Of a stretch of DNA of 64,000 nucleotides, positions 51,752 through 62,700 are shown piece after piece; position 1 is the stretch's first letter; the number at the start of each line of letters is the position of its first letter. A program made the translations under genes and the position numbers. Source of the stretch: Asparagopsis taxiformis (lineage: Eukaryota; Rhodophyta; Florideophyceae; Bonnemaisoniales; Bonnemaisoniaceae); the NCBI GenBank assembly GCA_030407315.1, contig JALQPE010002715.1:1-64000 (forward strand), given 5' to 3'. The notes under the pieces were generated by a model that did not search any database, was not told the origin of the DNA, and worked only from the letters and a program-made list of their open reading frames with translations.

Positions 51752-52306
51752 AAAACGATAGCTGAGGCACGGCTTGTTTTTCGCGCGTCAGATTTTCGAC
51801 ACTGCATACGCGTTTCAGATACAGTATGCAACCAAGATTATTAGAACGAAACTATCCAAGTTGGATGCAATCAAAACGCATCATGCGGCGGGGGCGGCGG
51901 TGAACGTATGTGAAAAACGTGTGCGCCAACCCATGCGTCATTACCCTGCAGATCACTGGCACGGGTTTCTGTATTGTCGAAGATACAAGCGCATTGCAAG
52001 AACGCAACTGCGTCCAAATCGCTCCTCAGGTATTGTTCTGCACCCCGGTTTCTATTCAGTCCCACCCTCCCGTAGCCCTTTTAGCATGTTCTCTTTCCTT
52101 TACAGGCCAACCCAGGGGCCTCTCGCTACACGCATTTGGCAGGTTAATTTACCTGAAGGACTACAGTACTCCTACCCCTGGGTTGAGCCTGAATGATTTT
52201 CAGCCAGCCCTGCAGTAAAAGAACTGCGTTCTTCTCATCTGGTCCTTTATGACCTGTGATATCAATATCAAGTTCTGGTGCCCAGGCAGTAGTGGTGAGA
52301 TGTTAA

Positions 52307-53040
52307 CGTCTGTAACTACAGTTTTGCTCCCGGGGTGCAGCGAACTGTAACATACTGTATGAAGTGTGGATGGAGCCGGACAAATCTCAAGAACGCTCTA
52401 ACATGCGATCTTGCCAATCATTTGCTCAAGAATCATCGCGATTCTACATACCAATCGCACATTGGCGGGCAGGTGGCAAACGGAGAGTCGCATTTGACCA
52501 GCAGACAAATGGCACCTTCTCGTTGGTCGTGAAATATAGAAGCTGAAAAATTACCAGTATTACCGGTATTGACTCTCCCGGTGAGGCACCACTCGTTGCT
52601 CGACTCCACCCAGATTCCATCGGGGGTGAGACGAGATTTTGAACACCCCAACTTCACTAGCTGGAACATACGCGCCAATTGACTTGAACAATCGCATTTG
52701 CATCTGCGATCACTCGTCAATAATCCACGTCCAAGAGCGCCTGAAGCCGCGCTTCGAAGCCGCTTCATGGACGCCGTCAAACAAATGCTGCAGTTGCACC
52801 CCGACAGCACTGGGTTCGATGCACGTGTAGAGTCACGCATGCAGAGAAGCACTACTCTTTGATGACGGTGGCAGGTTGTCAACGTCATCGTAAACTGGAT
52901 TACATGTCAACTTTGGACTGGTGTGGACATCGCCACACCGGACAGTCACCCATCTAGATACACGATAAATTTCACTCAACATGCTTACCACTACCGTTCT
53001 CGGCCCAGAACACCACTTGACACTTTGAGACGAAGGAATT
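52307..53040 (+). pseudogene. BED-finger-like remnant, possible hAT transposase
   Basis: At 52335-52460 the plus strand reads YCMKCGWSRTNLKNALTCDL then ANHLLKNH, with spacing C-x2-C-x16-H-x4-H and an aromatic/hydrophobic pattern like BED zinc fingers, which start many hAT transposases. The next coding-like stretches are in other frames; at about 52690-52850, LVNNPRPRAPEAALRSRFM then DAVKQMLQLHPDSTGFDARV reads well but is cut by stops. No DDE/RW dimer region was recognised. The remainder to 53040 shows nothing. Confidence 0.3.
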
Positions 53041-53170
53041 AAAGAACGCAGTTTTACTGCAAGGTTTGCGGGAGATTCATCTGGCCAAACCTGGGGGGTA
53101 GGAGTGCTGTAGTCCTTCAGGTGTAACCCTGCCTGCCATGTAGCAAATGGCCCCCCAGAGGTGCCCAGGG
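53041..53170 (-). repeat. Diverged DIRS 3' end fragment, inverted
   Basis: Reverse complement gives 'cacctgaaggactacagcactcctaccc..' and 'gtaaaactgcgttctt', matching 36820-36910. More diverged than the other copies. Confidence 0.7.
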
Positions 53171-53632
53171 TGATTATAAATTCTACAAAGTCAGCGGGAT
53201 GGAGGGAGGATTTTCAACGGAAACGGAGAAGGATGTATGGTGGAGAGCGCGATGCAGTCCGGGTCGTTGGAGCTGGGAGGAGAGTCTGCTTGCTCCTTGA
53301 CCTGGCGTCAGTGATCGGGTGCTGCTTGGCGATTGCCTCTGTGTGGTTGTTGAAGTTGCGATAGCTTTTTTATTTCATAAATGCGCATCGAGAGATCGCA
53401 CTTAAGTACTGATTCTGGAGTACCAAATGAATGTGCCGCCACTGACGGCACTACTAGTTGGTGTACGTGAAGGGAATTGACTGACACATTGGCTTGCAGG
53501 GTGTCGTCACTGTAGGTAGATACAAGCACTACAGCAATGACAGAAAGTCAATATCGTTCTTGCCAAAATTACTTCAAGCCGCTGCATCTATTACCGTTAC
53601 AATAGAATGCAAGCTGGCTACAGTCCCTCTTT
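53171..53632. other. Spacer, no gene seen
   Basis: A 67-codon ORF at 53161-53364 has a short hydrophobic end but no recognised motif. Confidence 0.3.
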
Positions 53633-55459
53633 TCAAAGGCCTAGAGCGATTTTGGCTTCGTTTGCCAATGATTTAGGGATAGAAGAGCGAGCTAGCAGCC
53701 GCTCCACCATCTTCGGTACGTCCTCATAGACCTTCTCAAGAGGTTCCAAAGTGTTCTCCTCTTTTGGCATACCCTTCCATCGTACATGGATCATCAGTCC
53801 ATTTATATTCTTTTCTAGGCTCATCAAGCGAGCCACTTCCATACCGGTTTCGGACGACAGCACGTGAGGGAAAATCGCTTCACTGTCAAGAGAGGAATCA
53901 GAGTAAAAACGGATTCGGGAAGCATGAACATCTTCTACCGAACCGTTACGTAGATCCTCGACCTGAAAAACGTAGTCAGATAGTGCTTTGATAACTCTGC
54001 GCGGCCCTCTCCATCTTAAACAAAGTTTTTCCCCTGCCGAAAAGTCCTCTCGCGCGATAAGTACATAGTCACCCTCAGTAAAAACTGCTGGTACACCACG
54101 TGATGCAGATTTGCGTGCTCTTTCCCTATGCTCCTTTAGAGACATCTGAACAACTGGGTGGAGCTCGGCCAGCCTGTCTTGAACAGAGGTTAGATTCCGT
54201 TCAAGCTCTGTTCGGGCATCAGAAACACTAACAATTTTCCCCGTGCAGGACCGTTTGAAGGTCGATACTGGAGAAGATGGCGGTAAACCCGAGAAGATGG
54301 TTATAGGGGCCATGTTACGTCTTGTGGTGATGGAGAGTTATTGAGTGCACTCTGTATTACTGGAGTAAGGTCTGGCCACTCGGAGTGTGGAAAACGGAGC
54401 TCTGATAGTACAGCTCTGAAGGTACGTAAGACTTCTTTACCCAGTCTTTCCACGCCACCATTGCTCCATGGAGTGTATGGTAGTGTAAAGTGGTGAGGTG
54501 TTTTTGAGCCCCTTAGCTACTCGTTTCACTGTGTCATTTTTGAAATGGCTGCCACCATCTGACATTAGTCCCTTCGGTACGGTAAATGTGCTCGCCCATT
54601 CTATAATGGCGTCTGCTGCGTTTTCTGCATTTGCTGCAGCAAATGGAATCAACCATGCGTATGAAGAGAAGTCATCTCGTAACAAGAGAATATATTTTGC
54701 ACCGGTATCACTTGGCGCCATTTCTAGGAAGTCAAACTGTAGCAGATCGTTAGGTTCTGATCCGTGCAGCGCAGAACCTAGCGGGCGTGGCTCCTTTCCC
54801 CCTTTCAAGGTAGAAATACAATGAATACACGCTTTGACGAATGTCCTAATGTCCGTTGTCATTGACTTCCAAAAGAAGTGTTTGCGTATAGCAATTTCAG
54901 TGGCACTTTGTCCTCGGTGTCCAGCAGCGGTAGTATGTCCTACTATGCATATGCGCAACTGTAAGTCTGCACTTTCATCGGGTATCCATACGGCATATGC
55001 TTGGTTCTTCCAGAGCCCGTCGTGTTTTAATACACTTTCAGGGCGTGTGGCAGCATGCTTGGACTGTAAACGCGCGATTTCTGTGTCTGAAGGCCATTCA
55101 AATTCTTTGTCTTGAGTAGAGACCAGGGGAGGGATAGATATGATGCGACGGACTTTAGGAGTTGCCGACCATCGCCCGAGTAAATCCGCCCATACATTAT
55201 CTGCACCCTTAATATGCATGCAGACGTAGTTGTACATGCTCATTCTAACTGCCCAGCGAAGCACCTTTTTCACAGAGCTCTGGGCAAGGTCAGGTTTGAG
55301 TGCAAGTGGATCAAATATGAAAATGATATTGTTATGATCTGTGTACAGATCAAATCCATCTGGAGTTGAAACAAGCCAGTGCATACGTTCTAAAGAAGCT
55401 AGAATAGCATATGCTTCTTTTTCCAGAGTAGACCACCTTAGCTGCGTCTCATTGAACAG
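53633..55459 (-). pseudogene. Degraded Ty3/gypsy pol with chromodomain
   Basis: Starts abruptly within RNase H (LRWSTLEKEAYAILASLERM, LYTDHNNIIFIFDP). It continues with the integrase finger (HTTAAGHRG..C..C), core (LQFDFLEM, MSDGGSHFKND, SMEQWWRG out of frame) and, after frameshifts at ~54500 and ~54320, the integrase tail and a chromodomain (MIHVRWKGMPKEENTLEPLE). The core reads DDFSSYAWLIPFAAANAENA, close to elements 1 and 2 but clearly another family. No LTRs are seen. The 5' part is lost at about 55460. Confidence 0.85.
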
Positions 55460-55700
55460 CCCACGTCTGTGTTCTCGGAAATGGACGCGGACGTCCACAA
55501 CCTCTAGTACACCTAGTATTACTAGGCGGACGTCCATGTTCTCCAGTATTTTTGGATGTCCGCCTAGAACCGGACGTCCATGCGGTCTAGTACGTCTAGT
55601 ATTACTAGGGCGACATTCATTGTTTCTAGTACCACGGATGTCCCCCTCGGGATGGACTTCCGCCATGTCTATGTCCACCTAGGACGGGCGCCGGTTCAGA
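55460..55700. repeat. GGACGTCC-rich patch at the Ty3 break
   Basis: Short repeats 'cggacgtccatg', 'ctagtattactagg' and 'ggatgtcc' recur within 220 bases. CGGACGTCCAT also ends every unit of the satellite at 57-59.5 kb, so the two regions may share an origin. Confidence 0.5.
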
Positions 55701-56061
55701 AATTCAAAAATTTCGACCCCAGAAATTCTGCCGCCGTGCTCAACATGGATGTCCGCATCCATCACGGCGACCACTCTATTTTTCCTTGTCGGTCGACTCC
55801 AATTTGTCTTTAATTTTTTCATCCTCTCGCTCACACCCCCTTCCTGTTGGTGCTCACCTCCCCCGTACTGTACCTCAAACACCCCCAATACCACTCTAGC
55901 ACGCATTTTCAGATACCTATCCCCGCTTCCACGGTGCACACCTCCATTCCATACCTACTTTTCTGCTCTACCGTACAGATTTCGTATAACCAGTCCTCAT
56001 ACTACCTCAGAATAGGGCAAAACACCCCCTATCTCCTCGACCATGCTCTCCCCCATCACCT
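55701..56061. other. Pyrimidine-rich spacer
   Basis: C/T-rich plus strand without a supported gene. Confidence 0.35.
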
Positions 56062-56772
56062 TTGAAACGTATTGTTCTTCAGTACCCTCTCTCCTCTACC
56101 CTCAACCCCTCTCCTTCGCCCTCTACACAAACTTCCCCTGCAGCTTACTCTTCCAAAACCTCTCACTCCCCATCCCGTACCCGACCTGCTCCACCCCTCC
56201 CTCCCTCAGCTGCTCCATGCCCCCACGCCATCCGCATCTTCGATACCGTATACACCACCACCACCGGCCCACGCTCCCGCACTGCGGGGTGGCTCCCCCG
56301 CCGTATCCCCAGAAACCTCCCCGCTCTGAAACACATATCAACCCCCCACTTCGCACCCTTCCTCCCACTCCCCTCCCTCCCCAAATACAATAACCCCCTT
56401 CTTCTCCATCACATCCCCACTCACCACAGCCAGAACAGACGCCACCCCCTCCCCTTCTTTCTCCTCACTTTCCTAAAAACCCCTCCTCTCGGCGCCTTCA
56501 ACCGCACCCTCCTACGGTCCCACCTAAACACCTCCTCCGCCCTCACTACCCCAACACCCCGCAGCGTCTCCCCAATCCCCATAATATGCTTGTCGGCACT
56601 CCTCTCCGAATCACAATCCATTCTAAACCCGCACTCCGTACATTTCCACCTCCCCCTGTACCATCCCAAGATTCCATCCCCCCACAGAACACATCCTCAT
56701 ACCACAGAAGAATTTTCTTCCTCTCATACCTCATCCTTAAAACCTCCATCAGCTCCATGTAAATTTCGATGA
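56062..56772 (+). CDS. Hypothetical Pro/Ser-rich ORF in C-rich DNA
   Basis: 236 codons open on a strand that is strongly C/T-rich, giving mostly Pro, Ser, Leu, Thr and His. Long frames are expected by chance in such DNA. On the minus strand, 56421-56669 encodes WKCTECGFRMDCDS, which has a C-x2-C look, followed by basic residues; either could be real and neither is recognised. Confidence 0.2.
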   Translation: MKRIVLQYPLSSTLNPSPSPSTQTSPAAYSSKTSHSPSRTRPAPPLPPSAAPCPHAIRIFDTVYTTTTGPRSRTAGWLPRRIPRNLPALKHISTPHFAPFLPLPSLPKYNNPLLLHHIPTHHSQNRRHPLPFFLLTFLKTPPLGAFNRTLLRSHLNTSSALTTPTPRSVSPIPIICLSALLSESQSILNPHSVHFHLPLYHPKIPSPHRTHPHTTEEFSSSHTSSLKPPSAPCKFR

Positions 56773-57009
56773 AATATTTTCTCTACTATGCAATCTCAAA
56801 CATGTATGAGCCTATGCCTTTCCGCTTTGTCAACCCTGAATATTGGTACTCATGTATTCATAAAATAGGGCCACCCACATCCCTATCCCGTTCTGCAAGC
56901 TTTACAAACCACTAGACGCATACTCCACAACTATACAACAAACACTACTCGCTATTTCAGACGACGCGGTACACAAGTAGCGTAGTGTCAACCTTCCGTG
57001 ACGCCTTCC
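56773..57009. other. Spacer, no gene seen
   Basis: No supported feature. Confidence 0.35.
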
Positions 57010-59520
57010 CTGATGCGTACAAGTGGGAAACACGTCTAGACGTATATCAGAACTGAGTGCGGGAATTTTCGGCACAGGAGATGCTGGGCCACCAAATTGA
57101 TTTTTCGGAATTTTAGAATTTCTGGGCTGGCCAGCAATGCAATCGAGCTGGACATCCACCGGACGTCCATTTCAGGTTGGTCGCGAGAGGGTGGGGCGGG
57201 ACCATGATGAAACAAGGACCAAGACCTTTCCCTGACGTGTTGAGCCTGAAATCGACCCTTCGTGAGACGCGATTTTGGCTTACAGTTGGTGCTAATAGAA
57301 GCCAGTGATAGCCCCGATCGGGGCGGCAGCCGGCTCCGGCTTACAGTTGGTGCTTACAGACGCCAGTGATAGCCCCCGATCGGGGCCGGCGGTCGGTCCT
57401 GGGGCCGTTGTGGCCAATTAGACACCCTGATTTGAATTAAAATTTGGGCTATTCTCAAAAACATGCACATGTGAACATGTTTTTTGAGATGGGGGTGTGC
57501 CGTACGGCACAATCGACCGCCCAAATCGTTGATTTTTGCAAGATTTTTTGTGCCCGAAATTTTAGAATTTCTGGGCTGGCCAGCAGTGCATCTGAGCTGG
57601 ACATCCACCGGACGTCCATTTCAGGTTGGTCGTGTGCTGCCTACATCCACGCATTGCAGAAACTAAGCCAGCGGGTTCACTACTAATACAAAGTACACGG
57701 AATATGAGTAACGTGATAGGTGAGTAGTGTTTGTGTTGAGGGAGTAAGGCGGGACCATTATGAAACACGGAAGAAGATGCGTACCTAGCATAACTTAGGC
57801 TTGAAGCCTGGAATCGACCCATCTTTCGGCGCCATTTAGCCTCACAGTTAGTGCTTACAGAACCAGTGATGACCCCGCTCGGGGCGGCGGTTCCGGTGCC
57901 TGGGGCCGTTGTGGCCAAATTAGACACCCTGATTTGAATTAAAATTTGGGCTATTCTCAAAAACATGCACATGTGAACATGTTTTTGAGATGGGGGTGTG
58001 CCGTACGGCACAATCGACCGCCCAAATCGTTGATTTTTTACAATTTTTTTGTGCCCGAAATTTTAGAATTTCTGGGCTGGCCAGCAGTGCATCTGAGCTG
58101 GACATCCACCGGACGTCCATTTCAGGTTGGTCGTGTGCTGCCTACATCCACGCATTGCAGAAACTAAGCAGCGAGTTCACTACTCATACAAAGTGCACGG
58201 ATACGAGTAACGTGATGGGTGAGTAGTGTTTGTGTGGAGTAAGGCAGGACCATGATGGAACAGGGAAACGATGTCCCTAGCATAACTTAGGCTTGAAGCC
58301 TGGAATCGACCCATCGTTAGGCGCCATTTAGCCTTACAGTTAGTGCTTACAGAAGCCAGTGATGACCCCGCTCGGGCGGCGGTCCGTTCCTGGGGCCGTT
58401 GTGGCCAAATTAGACACCCTGATTTGAATTAAAATTTGGGCTATTCTCAAAAACATGCACATGTGAACATGTTTTTGAGATGGGGGTGTGCCGTACGGCA
58501 CAATCGACCGCCCAAATCGATGTTTTTTGCAATATTTTTCTGTGCCCGAAATTTTAGAATTTCTGGGCTGGCCAGCAATGCAATCGAGCTGGACATCCAC
58601 CGGACGTCCATTTCAGGTTGGTCGTGAGAGAGCGGGGCGGGACCATGATGGAACAAGGACCAAGACCTGTCCCTGGCGTATTGAGCCTGAAATTGACCCT
58701 TCGTCAGACGCCATTTAGCCTTACAGTTGGTGCTTACAGAAGCCAGTGATAGCCCCGATCGGGGCCGGTGGCCGGTGCCTGGGGCCGTTGTGGCCAAATT
58801 AGACACCCTGATTTGAATTAAAATTTGGGCTATTCTCAAAAACATGCACATGTGAACATGTTTTTGAGATGGGGGTGTGCCGTACGGCACAATCGACCCG
58901 CCCAAATCGTTGATTTTTGCAAGATTTTTTGTGCCCGAAATTGTAGAATTTCTGGGCTGGCCAGCAGTGCATCTGAGATGGACATCCACCGGACGTCCAT
59001 TTCAGGTTGGTCGTGTGCTGCCTACATCCACGCATTGCAGCAACTAAGCAGGCGAGTTCACTACTCATACAAAGTGCACGGAATACGAGTAACGTGATGG
59101 GTGAGTAGTGTTTGTCGTGGAGGAGTAAGGCAGGACCATGATGGAACAGGGGAAACGATGTCACCCTAGCATAACTTAGGCTTGAAGCCTGGAATCGACC
59201 CATCGTTAGGCGCCATTTAGCCTTACAGTTAGTGCTTACAGAAGCCAGTGATGACCCCGCTCGGGGCGGCGGTTCCGGTGCCTGGGGCCGTTGTGGCCAA
59301 ATTAGACACCCTGATTTGAATTAAAATTTGGGCTATTCTCAAAAACATGCACATGTGAACATGTTTTTGAGATGGGGGTGTGCCGTACGGCACAATCGAC
59401 CGCCCAAATCGATGTTTTTTGCAATATTTTTTTGTGCCCGAAATTGTAGAATTTCTGGGCCGGCCAGGAATGCATCTGAGTTGGACATCCACCGGACGTC
59501 CATTTCAGGTGATCGTGTAT
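57010..59520. repeat. Tandem satellite of ~0.5-kb units
   Basis: Five full units and one partial first unit. A fixed 14-bp palindrome GTGCCGTACGGCAC marks them at 57497, 57998, 58488, 58877 and 59380 (steps 501, 490, 389, 503). Each unit also has a hairpin CTCAAAAACATG..CATGTTTTTGAG about 40 bases earlier and ends ACATCCACCGGACGTCCAT. The 389-bp unit lacks the ~100-base block 'ctgcctacatccacgcattg' onward. The repeated short ORFs on both strands are by-products of the repeat. Confidence 0.9.
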
Positions 59521-59784
59521 CGTGCACGTCCAGCCATTACCAGAAGCAAGTTGGCGATGAAGCACGTATAAACCCAATTGTTCTGCTATTTCTAGCATAG
59601 ACCATCGAGTCTAGAGATGTGAGGGAATCGTCCTGGAATCATGCTCCAACCCACTAGGGAATGGACAATCTAGTTTGAAAGCATGGAACGGAAGTGCATT
59701 ATAGTAGGTTCATAGATTGAAAGTGATAAAGGAGATGATTATATTCTCGATAATTGTTTGCTAAAGTAGTTGTTGTTAAGATAT
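59521..59784. other. 3' region of the ParB/dioxygenase gene
   Basis: No reading frame. Probably the 3' untranslated side of the minus-strand gene. Confidence 0.4.
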
Positions 59785-62700
59785 CTAGCCGTCGGAAAAC
59801 TGTTCTTCCTCTTCGTCCTCACTATGATAGTGAACTAGATATCCAGGTTGTCCCGGCAGAAGAGGCACTACCGGGGCCACACTCGGTGTGTGCATTACAT
59901 CCTTGCGAGGTTCTGTCGTCTTCATCCGCATCATTCGGAGCTGCCCTGTCTTCGGCCTACCATCTTTCTTGACCGGGATGGGAACAACTGTCTTGTGGCG
60001 AACATTGACAGGTGCCGGTTGACTTTGCCTTGCAGACCGGCGCGGAGCATTGGCGATGACTTCTTCTTCGAATCCCAACCGCCTGATGAAACCAAACGAA
60101 ACATTGTCGGGAATCGGATACGACGCATTCCTGAAATACGTGTGATACCTCGTTGTCGTGTGTGACACAACTCTGTCGACATGCCCTGCCCCGGCATGTT
60201 GTACATGGCCGTGACCGATGAAGACTGAACGTGGCGGAACGATTACCTTCTTCAGCTTCATCGTCTTGGCGTACATATCTAATTCCAGCGCTTTGGAAAA
60301 GACGTACTTGTGGGACCCTGGACACACCCAGATAGGGAATGGGTCATCTCCGTTGGCAATAACAAAGTAACCCGGAAGTTGATCTTTGCGGTCGCGAGGA
60401 GGAACAGGGAAATCATTGTGTGGGACCTGCCGAGGACACCCCTTTCCCGTTATCAAAAAACCGTCCCCCAGATGCCGGCATGACAAGTTTTTCTCCCGGT
60501 AAACCGCACTCCTCCAGCCCTGTCAGCCGGACAAGGATTCCCAACCACACATCCAGCAGGGCTCGCCGCGTCACAAACTTGAACCGGTCGATATGCGTCT
60601 CATCGTTCTCGGCATAGTCAACCAGGCAGTGGCGCGTAGACGTGAAGCGAGCCCTCCCCTCATTCCGGTTCTTCTCGTCTGTTTCATCGTCCCCCGTATT
60701 GACAATGGGACTCCACAGCTGCCGGTTCCCAGGGTCCTTGTGCACCTGCTCCCCCTCCCACGTTTCCAAAAAGTACCGAAACAATTCCTGGTTAGGAATT
60801 TCTTCCATGAGACCCAAGTCAAATGGGAACTTGTCCGACGCATCTAGGTAGCTTACATCCGCGAAATTGTGCATCACCGTATACCCTCGCTCGTTGATTT
60901 CCGTTCGGCAATTGTGGAAGTACGCCATACCAGTGCCGGCCTCATACGAATCCTTCCAGCTTGTAGACATTCGCGCAACCTGAGCGAAGTCCAGCCTCGA
61001 GGGTAGAAACGTCGATGTAGGCTCACACATCGCCTTGGCAGCCATCTTCCACGCTGCGAAGAACATCGGATAGACGTGATCGATTTCGAATAGCACACGA
61101 GCCCGATGTTCTTCCGGAATATGCAGCCCCTCAAACACAGGGTCCATCGCCACTTGCTTCAAATACCTCACCTCTCTGCCCTCCTCATCGATTTCCACAC
61201 TCTCCAATAACAACCTGAGCTCAATCGGGGGCAGACAGCCAACCCTCACCGATGCGATGACATCCGCGGGACGCTGCGCCAGATGATGCCCTTCGGCTCG
61301 GTCTTCGAAATCGTCAGGAAGAGACGGCATACGGTCGTCGAAGAGGAGGTCGTCTTCAGAAGGAGAGTCACGAACGATGTAACCGTCTTCATCGACTTCC
61401 ACTCCTTCCGGAACAGTGAATGTAATTGTCACTTCGCGGACCCCCTTGCTTTCGACTTGGCCCTCGTCTGCACCCTGTTTGTCTTCCTCGTCCGAAGCGG
61501 TATGGACAGATTCTTGGTTGGAGGGAGTCGCACCAGCACGTTGGTTATCTTGGGGGACAATCTCAACGGCAGAATCGGGGGAACGGGCGGAGTCTTCGTC
61601 AACCTCATCACCGGAAGCAGTGGCTTGTTGTTGATCGGTGGGTTTATCAACAACGGCCTGCTCTTCTTCCCCGGCGGATTGTTGTACCACAACCGGCTCT
61701 TCTTCCTCGAGGCGTGTGCTCCCCGTCGAGCGAAGTCGCTGTGAACGGCGGCGGATGCCATGCGAAGCAGGCTCATGTTCGACATTCCGCTGCTTCTTGT
61801 GAGTGAGTCTCACATTGGCAGCAGAAGGGCGGCGTTTGCGTCGAGCCTTAGTCTTCTTCTTCAATGTCGGATTGAAAAACTCTTTCAAGTTCGTTTCCAA
61901 ATCCTGTAAACGCGTGGTTCTCCGTCGCATTCGAACCTCACTGCTCCGGTCGTCCCCTCTATACATTGCAATGGCATTGGTGAGATGCCATTGCAACTCC
62001 TTCGGCTGCTTAACCGACCCAATTGCCATCTCTGTGCTCAGAAATGACTTGCGCATAATACTCTTTGGGCGCCCAAACGCAGCGTACAGAGAATTTGCTA
62101 TTGCAGTCACGCGACGGACGTATGTATAAAAGTCGTTCACGTCAAAGCGTCCATCCGGACGTCCGCCATGAGCAGGGTTCAAGTACTCCGAAAGACCACG
62201 CAAGACGAAGACAAAGTTTTCTTCCAGCAACTCGCGCACTATCTTGTGGTCCAGGTGCGTTATCCCAATCTCGTTGCGGCGCTCGGAATTGTTCAGCTCA
62301 CGCAACACGTCGTCGAGAACAGGATGCTTCAGCGTTGCTATAGCCAAACGCGTCCACCGCCGAGCCGTGTTCGTCGAATTCATCATCCCCATGAACTGCG
62401 CCTCGAACAATGTTCGGATGACATCAGACTCACGCAAGTCGCCAGCGTTTCCACGTTGTTTGCAACAGCAATCGTACGGATGAACTGCTGGATGGACGAC
62501 AAGATTCGAACCAGGGAGCGCTCCGTCAGTTGCGTCCCAGTCGTATGGTTCGACTCTGCACTCTTGTGGATGATCTCATGAGGCTGGAGATCACTGTCGT
62601 CCTTGCGGCGAAGGTAGTACACATCCAGAGGCTGAGTAACCCAGCGCAAGCGGTTTGCCTCCTGTGGCAGCTTGGTTCTGTGCATACGGGTGAGGCGCGT

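Larger units (their letters stand above)
46869..52306 (+). mobile_element. Short DIRS derivative carrying a nested copia
   Basis: 46869-46910 plus 51757-52306 together make a ~590-bp element identical or nearly so to the DIRS 5' end (31161-31505) joined to its 3' end (36790-36981). The ~60-base internal joint 'ccaccctcccgtagccc..gccaaccca' is absent from the autonomous copy but present at 43300-43370. A copia element sits 41 bases inside the 5' end. Confidence 0.85.

Noticed and set aside
57354..59598. Repeated ~80-150-codon ORFs in the satellite
   Set aside because: The same peptide appears in each unit, in varying frames and on both strands, with no codon-level conservation; explained by the tandem repeat.
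61283..61806. Plus-strand ORFs opposite the ParB/dioxygenase linker
   Set aside because: Shadow frames of a low-complexity Glu/Asp/Gln-rich linker.
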